Made by a program: the position numbers and the translations under genes
Assembly: GCA_045597205.1 (NCBI GenBank)
Contig: JAZODT010000044.1
Coordinates: 1 to 24,860 of the forward strand
Source of the DNA: UMGS755 sp045597205
Lineage (GTDB): Bacteria; Bacillota; Clostridia; UBA1381; UBA9506
DNA: 24,860 nt
Direction: 5' to 3'
In this document: positions 1 through 6,726 of the stretch, in pieces
Numbering within the stretch: the stretch's first letter is position 1
Layout: each line of letters begins with the position of its first letter
The notes under the pieces: model-generated
Database searches by the model: none
What the model was told of the DNA's origin: nothing
The model's input: only the letters and a program-made list of their open reading frames with translations

Positions 1-1039
1 TATCCGGCATCGGGTAGCGTTAGAACAAAGTGTTGGACAGGCTCTTACTGCTCTTTGTGACGGTATAGACGAGCCAGATGCCCGCCAAGCTTTGGCTGTT
101 TCTGCCAAGGCGTTGGATGAAGCTGCAGGATTAGACAGCCAATTAGAAAATTTTAGTAATAAACTATATGATATTTTAGATGAAACCGAAGAGCTTGCTC
201 ACCGTTTGCGTAACTATTTTGACAGTTTAGCAGAAATAGAACTGCCCATTGACGAAATCGAGGCAAGGCTGGATGCGATTTATCATTTAAAACGAAAATA
301 TGGCGGCTCTGTAGAAGCTGTCTTAGACCATTTAGCACTTTGCGAAGCAGAACTTTTGCAGCTTGAGAATGCCGAAGAAAAAAAGGAACAGATGACCACA
401 CTTTTAAAAGATGCAAAAAGCAAAGCTATCCTTGCCGCCAAAACATTAACTGATTTGCGTCAAAATGCCATTTTCGCTATTGAGCAGGCCATTGATGACA
501 GTTTGCATTTTTTAAATATGACGGATGCGGAATTCAAAATTGTGTTAACACCTGCTCCCCTACATAAATTTGGTGCCGAGCAAGTTGCCTTTATGTTAAA
601 GACCAATGCCGGTGAAGAATTTAATCCTTTAGAAAAAATCATTTCTGGCGGTGAACTCTCCCGCATTATGCTGGCCATTAAATCCATCTTAACAGATGGA
701 GACATGACCAATACTTTAATTTTTGACGAAATTGATACCGGTGTAAGCGGTGCAACTGCACAAAAAATCGGTCGTAAAATGAAACATCTCGCCAATGATA
801 AACAGGTACTTTGTGTAACACACTTGGCACAAATCGCTGCCATGGCCGATGCCCATTATTTTATTAATAAAACCACAGAAAACGGTCGGACTAAAACAGA
901 GGTAACGCCTCTTTCTTATGAAAGCCGTGTGCAAGAGTTAGCTCGCATCATAAGCGGCGAGGCCATGACCAAAACCACTTTAAAACAAGCAAAAGAACTG
1001 ATTGCTTTTGGAGAAAAAAATGATTCAAGCATTAACTGA
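1..1039 (+). CDS. recN: DNA repair protein RecN, 3' part (5' end outside window)
   Basis: RecN is an SMC-like ABC ATPase that acts early in double-strand break repair. The frame is open from base 2, so the gene enters from the left. About 345 C-terminal residues are present. They begin with a long charged helical region, the second coiled-coil arm, rich in Leu, Glu and Lys. The ATPase head follows: the ABC signature ISGGELSRIML, then a Walker B stretch (TLIFDEIDTG) with the D-loop-like VSGATAQKIG, then the VTHLAQIAA switch-histidine region typical of RecN. The N-terminal Walker A half is outside the window. The stop codon overlaps the next gene by 20 bases, so the two are cotranscribed. In related Firmicutes recN closes an argR/nadK-type cluster, but that part is not visible here. 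Confidence 0.96.
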   Translation, partial: IRHRVALEQSVGQALTALCDGIDEPDARQALAVSAKALDEAAGLDSQLENFSNKLYDILDETEELAHRLRNYFDSLAEIELPIDEIEARLDAIYHLKRKYGGSVEAVLDHLALCEAELLQLENAEEKKEQMTTLLKDAKSKAILAAKTLTDLRQNAIFAIEQAIDDSLHFLNMTDAEFKIVLTPAPLHKFGAEQVAFMLKTNAGEEFNPLEKIISGGELSRIMLAIKSILTDGDMTNTLIFDEIDTGVSGATAQKIGRKMKHLANDKQVLCVTHLAQIAAMADAHYFINKTTENGRTKTEVTPLSYESRVQELARIISGEAMTKTTLKQAKELIAFGEKNDSSIN

Positions 1040-1697
1040 TTTATTGTTAAATGAGGGGGCTGCAGAGGTTGGTTTTTCAGCAATTACACCGCCCCCTGAA
1101 TATTCCAGATTAAAACACGCGGTTACCATTGTAGTTCGGCTTTCAGATGCTGTGATAGACACCGTTTCTACCGGCCCTACCCATACTTACTTTCACCATT
1201 ATCGAACAGTAAATGCATTTTTAGACCGTTTGTCCTTAACGGCCGGTTTGTTTTTGCAAAATCAGGGTGGACAATATGTTTGTGTGCCGGCTTCACAGAG
1301 CATCGAAGGCTTTGCGGGTCTGTTTTCTCATAAAGAAGCGGCCGCAAAAGCCGGATTAGGCACCATTGGCCGCAGTGCTTTGTTTTTATCCAACCGTTTT
1401 GGTCCCCGGGTACGGTTGGCCACTGTGCTGACAGATTTAGATTTGTCAGAAGGCTTTCAAACGCCTTCAACCCTTGCCCCTTGCGAAGACTGTTTTGCTT
1501 GTGTTAAGGCTTGTCCTGCCATGGCGCTTTCCGGCAAAAGCTTTGCAGAAGATGGCATACACATTATCGACCGCAACGCTTGCAGCAACCACATGAAGCA
1601 GGCATACCAGAAAATAGGTCGCGGGGTTGTGTGCGGCATTTGCGTTAGCGTTTGCCCGGCCGGTAAAGGAAATAACAAAAAAACTATTGCAAGATAA
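1020..1697 (+). CDS. QueG-like double [4Fe-4S] cluster protein, short form
   Basis: This 225-residue protein resembles the central and iron-sulfur parts of epoxyqueuosine reductase (QueG). The stretch around residues 104-138 (HKEAAAKAGLGTIG, then the RVRLATVLTD segment) matches the QueG family. It is followed by two [4Fe-4S] motifs: C155-x2-C158-x2-C161-x3-C165-P, and C188 with C205-x2-C208-x3-C212-P. QueG proper is about 310-380 residues and has a longer cobalamin-binding N-terminus, and some have a HEAT tail. This protein is clearly shorter, so reduction of epoxyqueuosine is not assured; an electron-transfer or reductive role is the safe reading. The ATG at 1020 was chosen because GGAG at 1010-1013 lies six bases upstream, inside recN. 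No terminator separates it from mreB, whose promoter overlaps its last codons. Confidence 0.75.
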   Translation: MIQALTDLLLNEGAAEVGFSAITPPPEYSRLKHAVTIVVRLSDAVIDTVSTGPTHTYFHHYRTVNAFLDRLSLTAGLFLQNQGGQYVCVPASQSIEGFAGLFSHKEAAAKAGLGTIGRSALFLSNRFGPRVRLATVLTDLDLSEGFQTPSTLAPCEDCFACVKACPAMALSGKSFAEDGIHIIDRNACSNHMKQAYQKIGRGVVCGICVSVCPAGKGNNKKTIAR

Positions 1698-1715
1698 TAA
1701 AAAGTTTTGTATAAT
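1687..1715 (+). promoter_or_regulatory. Sigma-A-type promoter of mreB
   Basis: TTGCAA at 1687-1692, a 17-base spacer, then a perfect TATAAT at 1710-1715. Transcription would start near 1722, giving a leader of about 60 bases before the mreB start. The -35 box lies inside the last codons of the upstream gene, so mreB can be expressed independently of recN. Confidence 0.75.
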
Positions 1716-1783
1716 GGAAATATATGCAAAAAATATATGTTTTTTTCCATTATAACCACACTATCATCAGGGAGGGATATCTT

Positions 1784-2794
1784 TTGTTTAAATTTGGACA
1801 GGATATCGGTATCGATTTAGGTACAGCCACTATTTTAGTATATGTTAAAGGAAAAGGCGTTGTTTTAAAAGAACCCAGCGTTGTAGCCATTGATACAAAC
1901 ACAGGCAAAGTGCTTAAAGTTGGTGCCGAAGCTCAAAACATGATTGGCAGAACCCCGGGAAACATTGTTGCCATCCGTCCTTTAAAAGACGGTGTGATTT
2001 CTGATTATGATACAACTGAAAAAATGATTCGCTATTTTCTTCGCAAGGTTTGCAAAAACCGCTTTTTTAAGCCAAGGGTCATGATTTGTGTGCCTAGCCA
2101 AGCCACAGAAGTGGAAGAAAAGGCCGTTAACGATGCTGCTCTGCAGGCAGGTGCCGGCAAAACTTATATTATAGAAGAACCCATTGCTGCTGCCATTGGT
2201 GCCGGTATTGATATTTCCCGCCCCTATGGTAACATGATTGTGGATATTGGCGGGGGTACCGCCGATGTAGCCGTTATTTCCTTGGGCGAAATTGTGGTCA
2301 GCAATTCTATTAAGGTTGCCGGAGACAAGTTTGATGAGGCCGTTGTTAGATATATTCGTAAAAAACACAATATGATGATTGGGGACAGAACTGCCGAGGA
2401 ATTAAAAATCCGTTTGGGGTGTGTATATCCCCGTCCTGAAGTTCTTTCTTTAGAAATTAAAGGCCGTTGTTTGATTACCGGATTGCCAAAAGTGGTAACC
2501 GTTACATCAGAAGAAATGCTGGAAGCATTAGAAGAATGTGCTACACAAATTGTTGATGCCGTACACAATGTGTTAGAAAAAACACCGCCGGAATTAGTGG
2601 GTGATATTAGTACAGGCGGTATTCTTTTAACCGGCGGCGGTAGTTTAATTTATGGTTTGGACAAGCTTTTGCACAGAGAAACCGGGTTGGATGTTTATAT
2701 TGCAGAAGATTCTGTTTATTGCGTGGCAAAAGGCACGGGCATGTCTTTAGATTATATAGACAGCATAAAGCAGAGCCCGCGCTATAAAAACTAA
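1784..2794 (+). CDS. mreB: Rod shape-determining protein MreB/Mbl family
   Basis: This is a bacterial actin homologue that forms membrane-associated filaments guiding lateral cell-wall synthesis. The 336-residue protein has the phosphate-1 loop (DIGIDLGTA, residues 7-15), the phosphate-2 motif VDIGGGTADV (153-162) and the adenosine motif LLTGGGSLI near the C-terminus. Length is normal for the family. The start is a TTG at 1784, chosen because GGAGGG at 1771-1776 lies seven bases upstream; an ATG at 1724 has no ribosome binding site and would add 20 unrelated residues. The gene stands alone, without mreC, mreD or minCD beside it, as often seen for Mbl-type or extra MreB copies. It has its own promoter and terminator. 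MreB cannot be told from Mbl by eye alone. Confidence 0.93.
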   Translation: MFKFGQDIGIDLGTATILVYVKGKGVVLKEPSVVAIDTNTGKVLKVGAEAQNMIGRTPGNIVAIRPLKDGVISDYDTTEKMIRYFLRKVCKNRFFKPRVMICVPSQATEVEEKAVNDAALQAGAGKTYIIEEPIAAAIGAGIDISRPYGNMIVDIGGGTADVAVISLGEIVVSNSIKVAGDKFDEAVVRYIRKKHNMMIGDRTAEELKIRLGCVYPRPEVLSLEIKGRCLITGLPKVVTVTSEEMLEALEECATQIVDAVHNVLEKTPPELVGDISTGGILLTGGGSLIYGLDKLLHRETGLDVYIAEDSVYCVAKGTGMSLDYIDSIKQSPRYKN

Positions 2795-2806
2795 CATATA
2801 AAACAT

Positions 2807-2841
2807 AAAAGCGCTTTACGAAACGTAAAGCGCTTTTTTTC
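2807..2841. terminator. Bidirectional intrinsic terminator (mreB / candidate 6S RNA)
   Basis: A perfect 10-base stem, GCGCTTTACG (2811-2820) with its complement at 2824-2833, has an AAA loop. A-runs on the left and T-runs on the right flank it, so it can end transcription in both directions. It terminates mreB on the plus strand and can end the minus-strand RNA starting near 3037. Confidence 0.9.
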
Positions 2842-2844
2842 TTT

Positions 2845-3037
2845 TGTAAGCCCCGCCATGCCGTTATAGGATTAATTTTTACCTGCATTTGCAGGTGGGT
2901 AACCTCTCGCCTGCTTTATATGTCCCCTGGCCGATTAATCGGGGGGCGTATATGCCACAAACGAAGCCGGATTCCCATATAATAAGTGTTGGTAAAATAA
3001 AAATCACTAATCACGCACACCGCAGGGAATTTTCCTT
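2845..3037 (-). ncRNA. ssrS: Candidate 6S RNA
   Basis: A consensus promoter on the minus strand starts an RNA of about 190 bases that runs to a terminator and has no reading frame of note. Its ends form the closing stem expected for 6S RNA: CCCTGC (3027-3022) pairs with GCGGGG (2856-2851), then a G/G mismatch, then GTGT pairs with GCAT (2861-2858). Next comes a long AT-rich, mostly unpaired stretch, the candidate central bubble. The apical arm uses TATA/TATA and CCCC/GGGG pairing around a palindromic CCGATTAATCGG (2931-2942). A small 7-base-pair hairpin (2881-2896) sits on the 3' side of the bubble. 6S RNA mimics an open promoter and sequesters the housekeeping RNA polymerase. The assignment rests on structure and conserved end motifs read by eye; both ends are approximate. 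Confidence 0.7.
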
Positions 3038-3043
3038 GTCTTT

Positions 3044-3072
3044 ATTATAACACCGACCATTAAAAATATCAA
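3044..3072 (-). promoter_or_regulatory. Sigma-A promoter of the candidate 6S RNA
   Basis: On the minus strand TTGATA (3072-3067), a 17-base spacer and a perfect TATAAT (3049-3044). No protein gene lies downstream before the terminator at 2841, which argues for a stand-alone RNA gene. Confidence 0.8.
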
Positions 3073-3225
3073 TACTAAAATGATAAAAATTCAAAAATCA
3101 AGCATCCTTTTTTTCCCTGTCAATTAAAAATTATTTTATTCTTTGCTGTTGTTTTTGTAATAAAAGCACTCTTCAGACAATATATTTGTAGTAACATGTA
3201 CGATTTGTCTAAAGGAGGAACTCTC

Positions 3226-4704
3226 ATGGAAAGCTATAACATATACCAGGACATTGCCACAAGAACAAACGGTGATATTTATGTTGGTGTGGTGGGGCCG
3301 GTCCGCACTGGTAAATCCACCTTTATAAAAAAGTTTATGGATCTCCTGGTGATTCCAAACATTGAAAATGCCTACAGCCAGGAGCGTGCCAAAGATGAAT
3401 TGCCACAGAGTGCTGCAGGTAAAACCATTATGACCACAGAACCCAAATTTATTCCTAACGAAGCGGCACTCATCACTTTGGGGCAAGAATCAAAAATGAA
3501 GGTTCGCATGATTGATTGTGTCGGTTACATAGTAGAAGGCGCGCAAGGACATTTGGAAAATGATGCTCCCCGCATGGTTTCCACCCCTTGGGCAAAAGAC
3601 CCCATCCCCTTTGGCGAAGCCGCTGAAATCGGCACAAAAAAAGTCATCACCGAACATTCTACCATCGGCCTTGTTATTACCACAGATGGCAGTATAACAG
3701 ACATTGAGCGCAATGACTATATTGAAGCCGAAGAACGAGTCATTCGCGAATTAAAGGAAATTAATAAACCCTTTGTGGTGGTTTTAAACACAAAATATCC
3801 CGATAAACCGGAAACCGAGGAATTACGTGCCTATTTAGAGGAACAATATGGCGTGCCCGTATTATCCGTTAACTGCGCCGAAGCTACTGAAAACGAAATT
3901 CATCAGATTATGCGACGAGTGTTGTTTCAGTTCCCTATTCACGAAGTCAGTATTGGTATGCCAAAATGGATTGACGCTTTATCCGATGAGCATTGGTTAA
4001 AAAAAGGTCTTATTGAATGTATTCTGGATGCAATGGAGGGTTTGTATCGCATTGACAGTTTAGAAAATCTACGCACCTTAACAGAGGCTTATGAACACAT
4101 TAAAAATGTTGAAATTGCCGAAATTGACTTAGGCACCGGCACCACTACACTTTCTTTAACCATGCAGGATGGCCTTTTTTATACAATTGTTAAAGAATTG
4201 TCCGGCTTTGACATTGATGGCGAGGATAAGCTTATGTCTCTTTTAACCGAAATGTCAAAAATCAAACGTGAATATGATAAAATTTCTTATGCACTCCACG
4301 AAGTACAGCAAAAAGGCTATGGTATTGTTACGCCCACCATTGATGAACTCCGTTTAGAAGAGCCGGAAATTGTGAAACAAGGCAGTCGTTTTGGTGTTAA
4401 ACTCAAAGCTTCTGCTCCTTCCATTCATATGATTGCTGCCAACATTGAAACAGAAGTCAGCCCCATTGTGGGTACAGAAAAACAATCAGAAGAACTGGTC
4501 CATTATTTATTAGAAGAATTTGAAACCGACCCCAAAAAAATATGGGAATCCAACATTTTCGGCAAATCGCTTCATGAATTAGTAAACGAAGGATTGCACA
4601 ACAAATTATATCGCATGCCGGATGAAGCTCAAATTAAATTGCAGGAAACACTTTCTAAAATTATTAACGAAGGCTCCGGCGGCTTAATTTGTATCATTTT
4701 ATAA
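3226..4704 (+). CDS. spoIVA: Stage IV sporulation protein A, spore coat ATPase
   Basis: SpoIVA is made in the mother cell and polymerises by ATP hydrolysis on the forespore surface as the base layer of the spore coat. The 492-residue length equals that of the Bacillus subtilis protein. The Walker A motif is GPVRTGKS (residues 24-31). The N-terminal half is TRAFAC-like, with the DCVGYIV segment and the VVLNTKYPD segment. The C-terminus is the strongly conserved GGLICIIL that contacts the forespore membrane anchor SpoVM in Bacillus. The ATG at 3226 has AAAGGAGG at 3211-3218, seven bases away. No convincing sigma-A promoter is seen upstream, in keeping with mother-cell sigma-E control known for this gene, but I could not identify a clear sigma-E site. 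Its presence indicates an endospore former. Confidence 0.97.
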   Translation: MESYNIYQDIATRTNGDIYVGVVGPVRTGKSTFIKKFMDLLVIPNIENAYSQERAKDELPQSAAGKTIMTTEPKFIPNEAALITLGQESKMKVRMIDCVGYIVEGAQGHLENDAPRMVSTPWAKDPIPFGEAAEIGTKKVITEHSTIGLVITTDGSITDIERNDYIEAEERVIRELKEINKPFVVVLNTKYPDKPETEELRAYLEEQYGVPVLSVNCAEATENEIHQIMRRVLFQFPIHEVSIGMPKWIDALSDEHWLKKGLIECILDAMEGLYRIDSLENLRTLTEAYEHIKNVEIAEIDLGTGTTTLSLTMQDGLFYTIVKELSGFDIDGEDKLMSLLTEMSKIKREYDKISYALHEVQQKGYGIVTPTIDELRLEEPEIVKQGSRFGVKLKASAPSIHMIAANIETEVSPIVGTEKQSEELVHYLLEEFETDPKKIWESNIFGKSLHELVNEGLHNKLYRMPDEAQIKLQETLSKIINEGSGGLICIIL

Positions 4705-4707
4705 ATG

Positions 4708-4741
4708 AAGGGGCTGTAGCAAAATGCTACAGCCCCTTTTT
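4708..4741 (+). terminator. Intrinsic terminator of spoIVA
   Basis: A perfect 12-base stem, from GGGGCTGTAGCA (4710-4721) to its complement (4725-4736), with an AAA loop and followed by a T-run. Part of its left arm (4715-4727) recurs inverted at 4951-4963, so it also belongs to the repeat structure described separately. Confidence 0.88.
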
Positions 4742-4963
4742 GGGTGGACGCAAAATAGCGCAGATTGGACAAACTGAGTCCCGAAGCTGTACAAAGGTAC
4801 TGCGAGAGGCGAAGTTTGTTCAAAACGCAAAGCTTTGTTATTTGTGAAATTCGTCATTTGACGAATTTCTTCCATAACTTTTAACTCATTTTCGATATTT
4901 TCGCTCTATTTATTCGCTTTATAAAGCCTTTTTTGCTTTGCGTGGTGTGCGCATTTTGCTACA
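4710..4963. repeat. Nested inverted-repeat intergenic element, possibly MITE-like
   Basis: This non-coding stretch lies between the convergent spoIVA and nicotinamidase genes. A 13-base sequence, TGTAGCAAAATGC (4715-4727), recurs exactly inverted at 4951-4963. The same right arm also matches GCAAAATAGCGCA (4750-4762) with one inserted base. Inside are a 9-base inverted pair ACGCAAAGC/GCTTTGCGT (4825-4833, 4935-4943), a hairpin closed by GGACAAACT (4767-4775) and AGTTTGTTC (4813-4821), and a perfect 11-base-pair hairpin GAAATTCGTCA (4846-4856) with its complement (4859-4869). No plausible protein is encoded. It could be a small non-autonomous mobile element, a dispersed intergenic repeat or a structured RNA; copy number elsewhere in the genome would decide. 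Confidence 0.45.
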
Positions 4964-4973
4964 CCCTCGTTTT

Positions 4974-5483
4974 TTATTCTTCTATTATATCAATCTGGCA
5001 CATTTTCATCGTTGTTAAGGCAGCCCGATGGCTTTCTGGTGTTACGCCGGCGCAACAGTTTGCATCAACCATAACACTTGCATTTGGAAAACTTGCCTTA
5101 ATAATTAATGCATTGGAAACAACACAAATATCTGTGCAAAGACCAATCAACTCAACATCTTCAAATCTTTCTTCTCTCCAATTTGGCCATCCAAAATTCG
5201 GTTTGTCTATAATTTTGCAACCTTCAACATATAAATCTTCAGCAATCTCCCACCCTTTGGTGCCACGAATGCAGTGCTTCACCGGTAGTTTTTTCCCCTC
5301 CGGTGTTTCAAGATAATTTTCTTCATGTGTATCCCGGGTATAAATAACTTCGTCCCCATTTTGAATATATTGTTTTATTTTTTCTTTCACTTTGGGGATA
5401 ATGGCTACTGCTTCGTTTGTTCCCAAAGCCATATCAATAAAGTCATTCTGCATATCTACAACAATTAAAGTTTTTTTCATCAT
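4974..5483 (-). CDS. Nicotinamidase-related isochorismatase-family cysteine hydrolase
   Basis: The 169-residue protein has the isochorismatase-like fold signatures of nicotinamidases, which convert nicotinamide to nicotinate for NAD salvage. The catalytic triad is visible: D10 in VVDMQNDF, K94 in IIDKPNFG, and C120 in CTDICVVSNA. Likely metal ligands are D51 and H53 (RDTHEENY) and H70 in the KHCIRGT motif. The start is ATG at 5483 or the adjacent ATG at 5480, both just after GGGAGA (5494-5489); the longer frame to 5522 would run through a terminator hairpin. The gene starts only 14 bases after the T-rich end of the rpsR terminator, so it has no room for its own promoter and probably relies on read-through. 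Substrate is inferred; related hydrolases act on other amides. Confidence 0.85.
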   Translation of the reverse strand: MMKKTLIVVDMQNDFIDMALGTNEAVAIIPKVKEKIKQYIQNGDEVIYTRDTHEENYLETPEGKKLPVKHCIRGTKGWEIAEDLYVEGCKIIDKPNFGWPNWREERFEDVELIGLCTDICVVSNALIIKASFPNASVMVDANCCAGVTPESHRAALTTMKMCQIDIIEE

Positions 5484-5496
5484 GCGTATCTCCCAT

Positions 5497-5533
5497 AAAA
5501 ATATTAAAAGGCTGAACAACATGTCCAGCCTTT
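5497..5533 (-). terminator. Intrinsic terminator after rpsR
   Basis: On the minus strand a 12-base-pair stem (5533-5522 with 5518-5507, one G-U pair) has a three-base loop. The T-tract after it is imperfect (TAATATTTTT), which may make it leaky. The next gene's ribosome binding site begins within a few bases. Confidence 0.8.
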
Positions 5534-5545
5534 ATAAATTGCATC

Positions 5546-5785
5546 TTATTCAGCGCTAAAGGGCAAGAGTGCAATGTGTCTTGCACGTTTAATTGCCTCA
5601 GTAAGCTGTCTCTGATGTTTGGCGCAGGTGCCGGTAATTCTTCTGGGAAGAATCTTAGCACGCTCGGATACAAAACGTCTGAGCTTGGCTACGTCCTTAT
5701 AATCAATATAATCGATTTTATCCTGGCAAAAGGCACAAACCTTTTTCTTTGCCTTTCTGGTTCTGTTCATCGGTCTTTCAGCCAC
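5546..5785 (-). CDS. rpsR: 30S ribosomal protein S18
   Basis: S18 binds with S6 to the platform of the small ribosomal subunit. The 79-residue protein carries the family core IDYKDV, FVSERAKILPRRITG and IKRARHIALLP. C17, C20 and C54 with H57 are placed as in the zinc-binding (C+) type of S18, unlike the Bacillus subtilis copy, which lacks these cysteines. The start is GTG at 5785, with GGAGG nine bases upstream; it gives the normal length. It is the last ribosomal gene of the rpsF-ssb-rpsR operon, 21 bases after ssb, and is followed by a terminator. Confidence 0.97.
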   Translation of the reverse strand: MAERPMNRTRKAKKKVCAFCQDKIDYIDYKDVAKLRRFVSERAKILPRRITGTCAKHQRQLTEAIKRARHIALLPFSAE

Positions 5786-5806
5786 GTGAAAACGCCTCCT
5801 TTCAAA

Positions 5807-6244
5807 TTAAAAGGGCAAATCTTCTTCTTCAACAGGCATAAATCCGTCAATATCAGCAGACGGTGCCTGTGGTGCTACAGGGGCAGAATAAGCCGGTGCC
5901 TGATAACCACCATTGCTACCAGATTCGTTTTTGCTTTGTGCAAATTCAACATCCTCAGCAATAACCTCGGTAATATAACGCTTATTACCATTTTGATCAT
6001 CATATGACCGGGTTTGAATGCGACCGTCTAATGCAATGCGCATGCCTTTGGTGAAATAACGACTAATAAATTCAGCCGTTTTATTCCAGGCTACGCAGTT
6101 AATAAAATCTGCCTGACGCTCTTCACCTTGTCTTGCAAAGCGGCGGTCACAGGCAACGGTAAAGCTAACAACCGGTGTGCCGGACTGTGTTGTCCTTAGT
6201 TCAGGGTCGCGAGCTAAACGGCCAACTAAAATAACCTTATTCAT
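5807..6244 (-). CDS. ssb: Single-stranded DNA-binding protein
   Basis: SSB coats single-stranded DNA in replication, recombination and repair. The 145-residue protein begins with the OB-fold (MNKVILVGRLARDPELR through about residue 105, including FINCVAWNKTAEF and the GRIQTRSY strand). A disordered Gly, Pro, Ala and Gln linker follows, and then the acidic tip EEEDLPF that recruits partner proteins. Its place between rpsF and rpsR is the classic Firmicutes arrangement. The ATG at 6244 lies 33 bases after the rpsF stop. Confidence 0.97.
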   Translation of the reverse strand: MNKVILVGRLARDPELRTTQSGTPVVSFTVACDRRFARQGEERQADFINCVAWNKTAEFISRYFTKGMRIALDGRIQTRSYDDQNGNKRYITEVIAEDVEFAQSKNESGSNGGYQAPAYSAPVAPQAPSADIDGFMPVEEEDLPF

Positions 6245-6277
6245 ACAATCTCATCCCTTCGCAGCAAAAACCCTTTG

Positions 6278-6592
6278 TTATTTGCTGATCTTTCTCTTTT
6301 CTTCTTTCTTGATCACGATATCACGCAAGATACCATCTGTGATGCGGTAAATTCTTTCCAATTCCTGCGGAAAATCCGGCTTTGCGCTGAAATTAATCAA
6401 CACATAGTAGCCTTCGTTTAAATCATTGATAGGATACGCCAATCTGCGTTTACCCCACTCATCTACGGATTCAATTTCACCCGCACCGGAAATCAATGAT
6501 TTAAACTTTTCAACTAAAGCCTGGATTTTTTCTTCTTCTAAAGAAGCGTCAATCACGAAAATAGTTTCGTACTTGTTGATTACATCAATCAT
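6278..6592 (-). CDS. rpsF: 30S ribosomal protein S6
   Basis: S6 is a small-subunit platform protein that pairs with S18. The 104-residue protein shows the family landmarks YETIFVID at the N-terminus, WGKRRLAYPI and the EGYYVLINF strand, and IYRITDGILRDIV. The ATG at 6592 was chosen because GGAGG lies eight bases upstream; the frame stays open upstream to 6706, but that part contains the promoter and leader hairpin and has no S6 homology. It heads the rpsF-ssb-rpsR operon from the promoter at 6674-6702. Confidence 0.97.
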   Translation of the reverse strand: MIDVINKYETIFVIDASLEEEKIQALVEKFKSLISGAGEIESVDEWGKRRLAYPINDLNEGYYVLINFSAKPDFPQELERIYRITDGILRDIVIKKEEKRKISK

Positions 6593-6617
6593 CTTTTTCA
6601 CCTCCTTCTGGACTTTG

Positions 6618-6639
6618 GCTCTTTGCGGGGGCAAAGAGC
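6618..6639 (-). promoter_or_regulatory. rpsF leader hairpin, possible S6:S18 binding site
   Basis: The leader of about 75 bases holds a perfect 9-base-pair stem, GCTCTTTGC with its complement, closing a CCCC loop followed by G, just before the ribosome binding site. Firmicutes rpsF leaders are known to carry an S6:S18-binding hairpin with an essential CCG, giving autoregulation. The position and the CCG at the loop fit, but the detailed consensus was not checked. Confidence 0.42.
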
Positions 6640-6673
6640 AAGGATTTATATCATAGTCTGATATAACATTATA

Positions 6674-6702
6674 ATTATACCCAATGTTTTTGGGTTTGTC
6701 AA
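6674..6702 (-). promoter_or_regulatory. Consensus sigma-A promoter of rpsF-ssb-rpsR
   Basis: A perfect TTGACA (6702-6697), a 17-base spacer and a perfect TATAAT (6679-6674) on the minus strand. It starts only 24 bases after the stop of the upstream ligase gene, with no terminator between, so read-through from the upstream operon may add to it. Confidence 0.92.
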
Positions 6703-6726
6703 GCAAAATCTTACTGAATTATCCAA

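Noticed and set aside
1714..1750. Inverted repeat ATGGAAA/TTTCCAT around the mreB transcription start
   Set aside because: The left arm lies mostly upstream of the expected transcript start, so an RNA hairpin is unlikely; the DNA is low-complexity AT-rich.
3153..3205. Possible sigma-E promoter upstream of spoIVA (CAGACAAT at 3174-3181 resembles a -10 box)
   Set aside because: No matching -35 box at the usual distance; the similarity is too weak to list as a feature.
4933..5316. Open frame of 127 codons on the plus strand
   Set aside because: It lies opposite the nicotinamidase gene, has no ribosome binding site and looks like a shadow frame.
6593..6706. N-terminal extension of S6 in the open frame
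   Set aside because: This region contains the consensus promoter, leader hairpin and ribosome binding site of rpsF.
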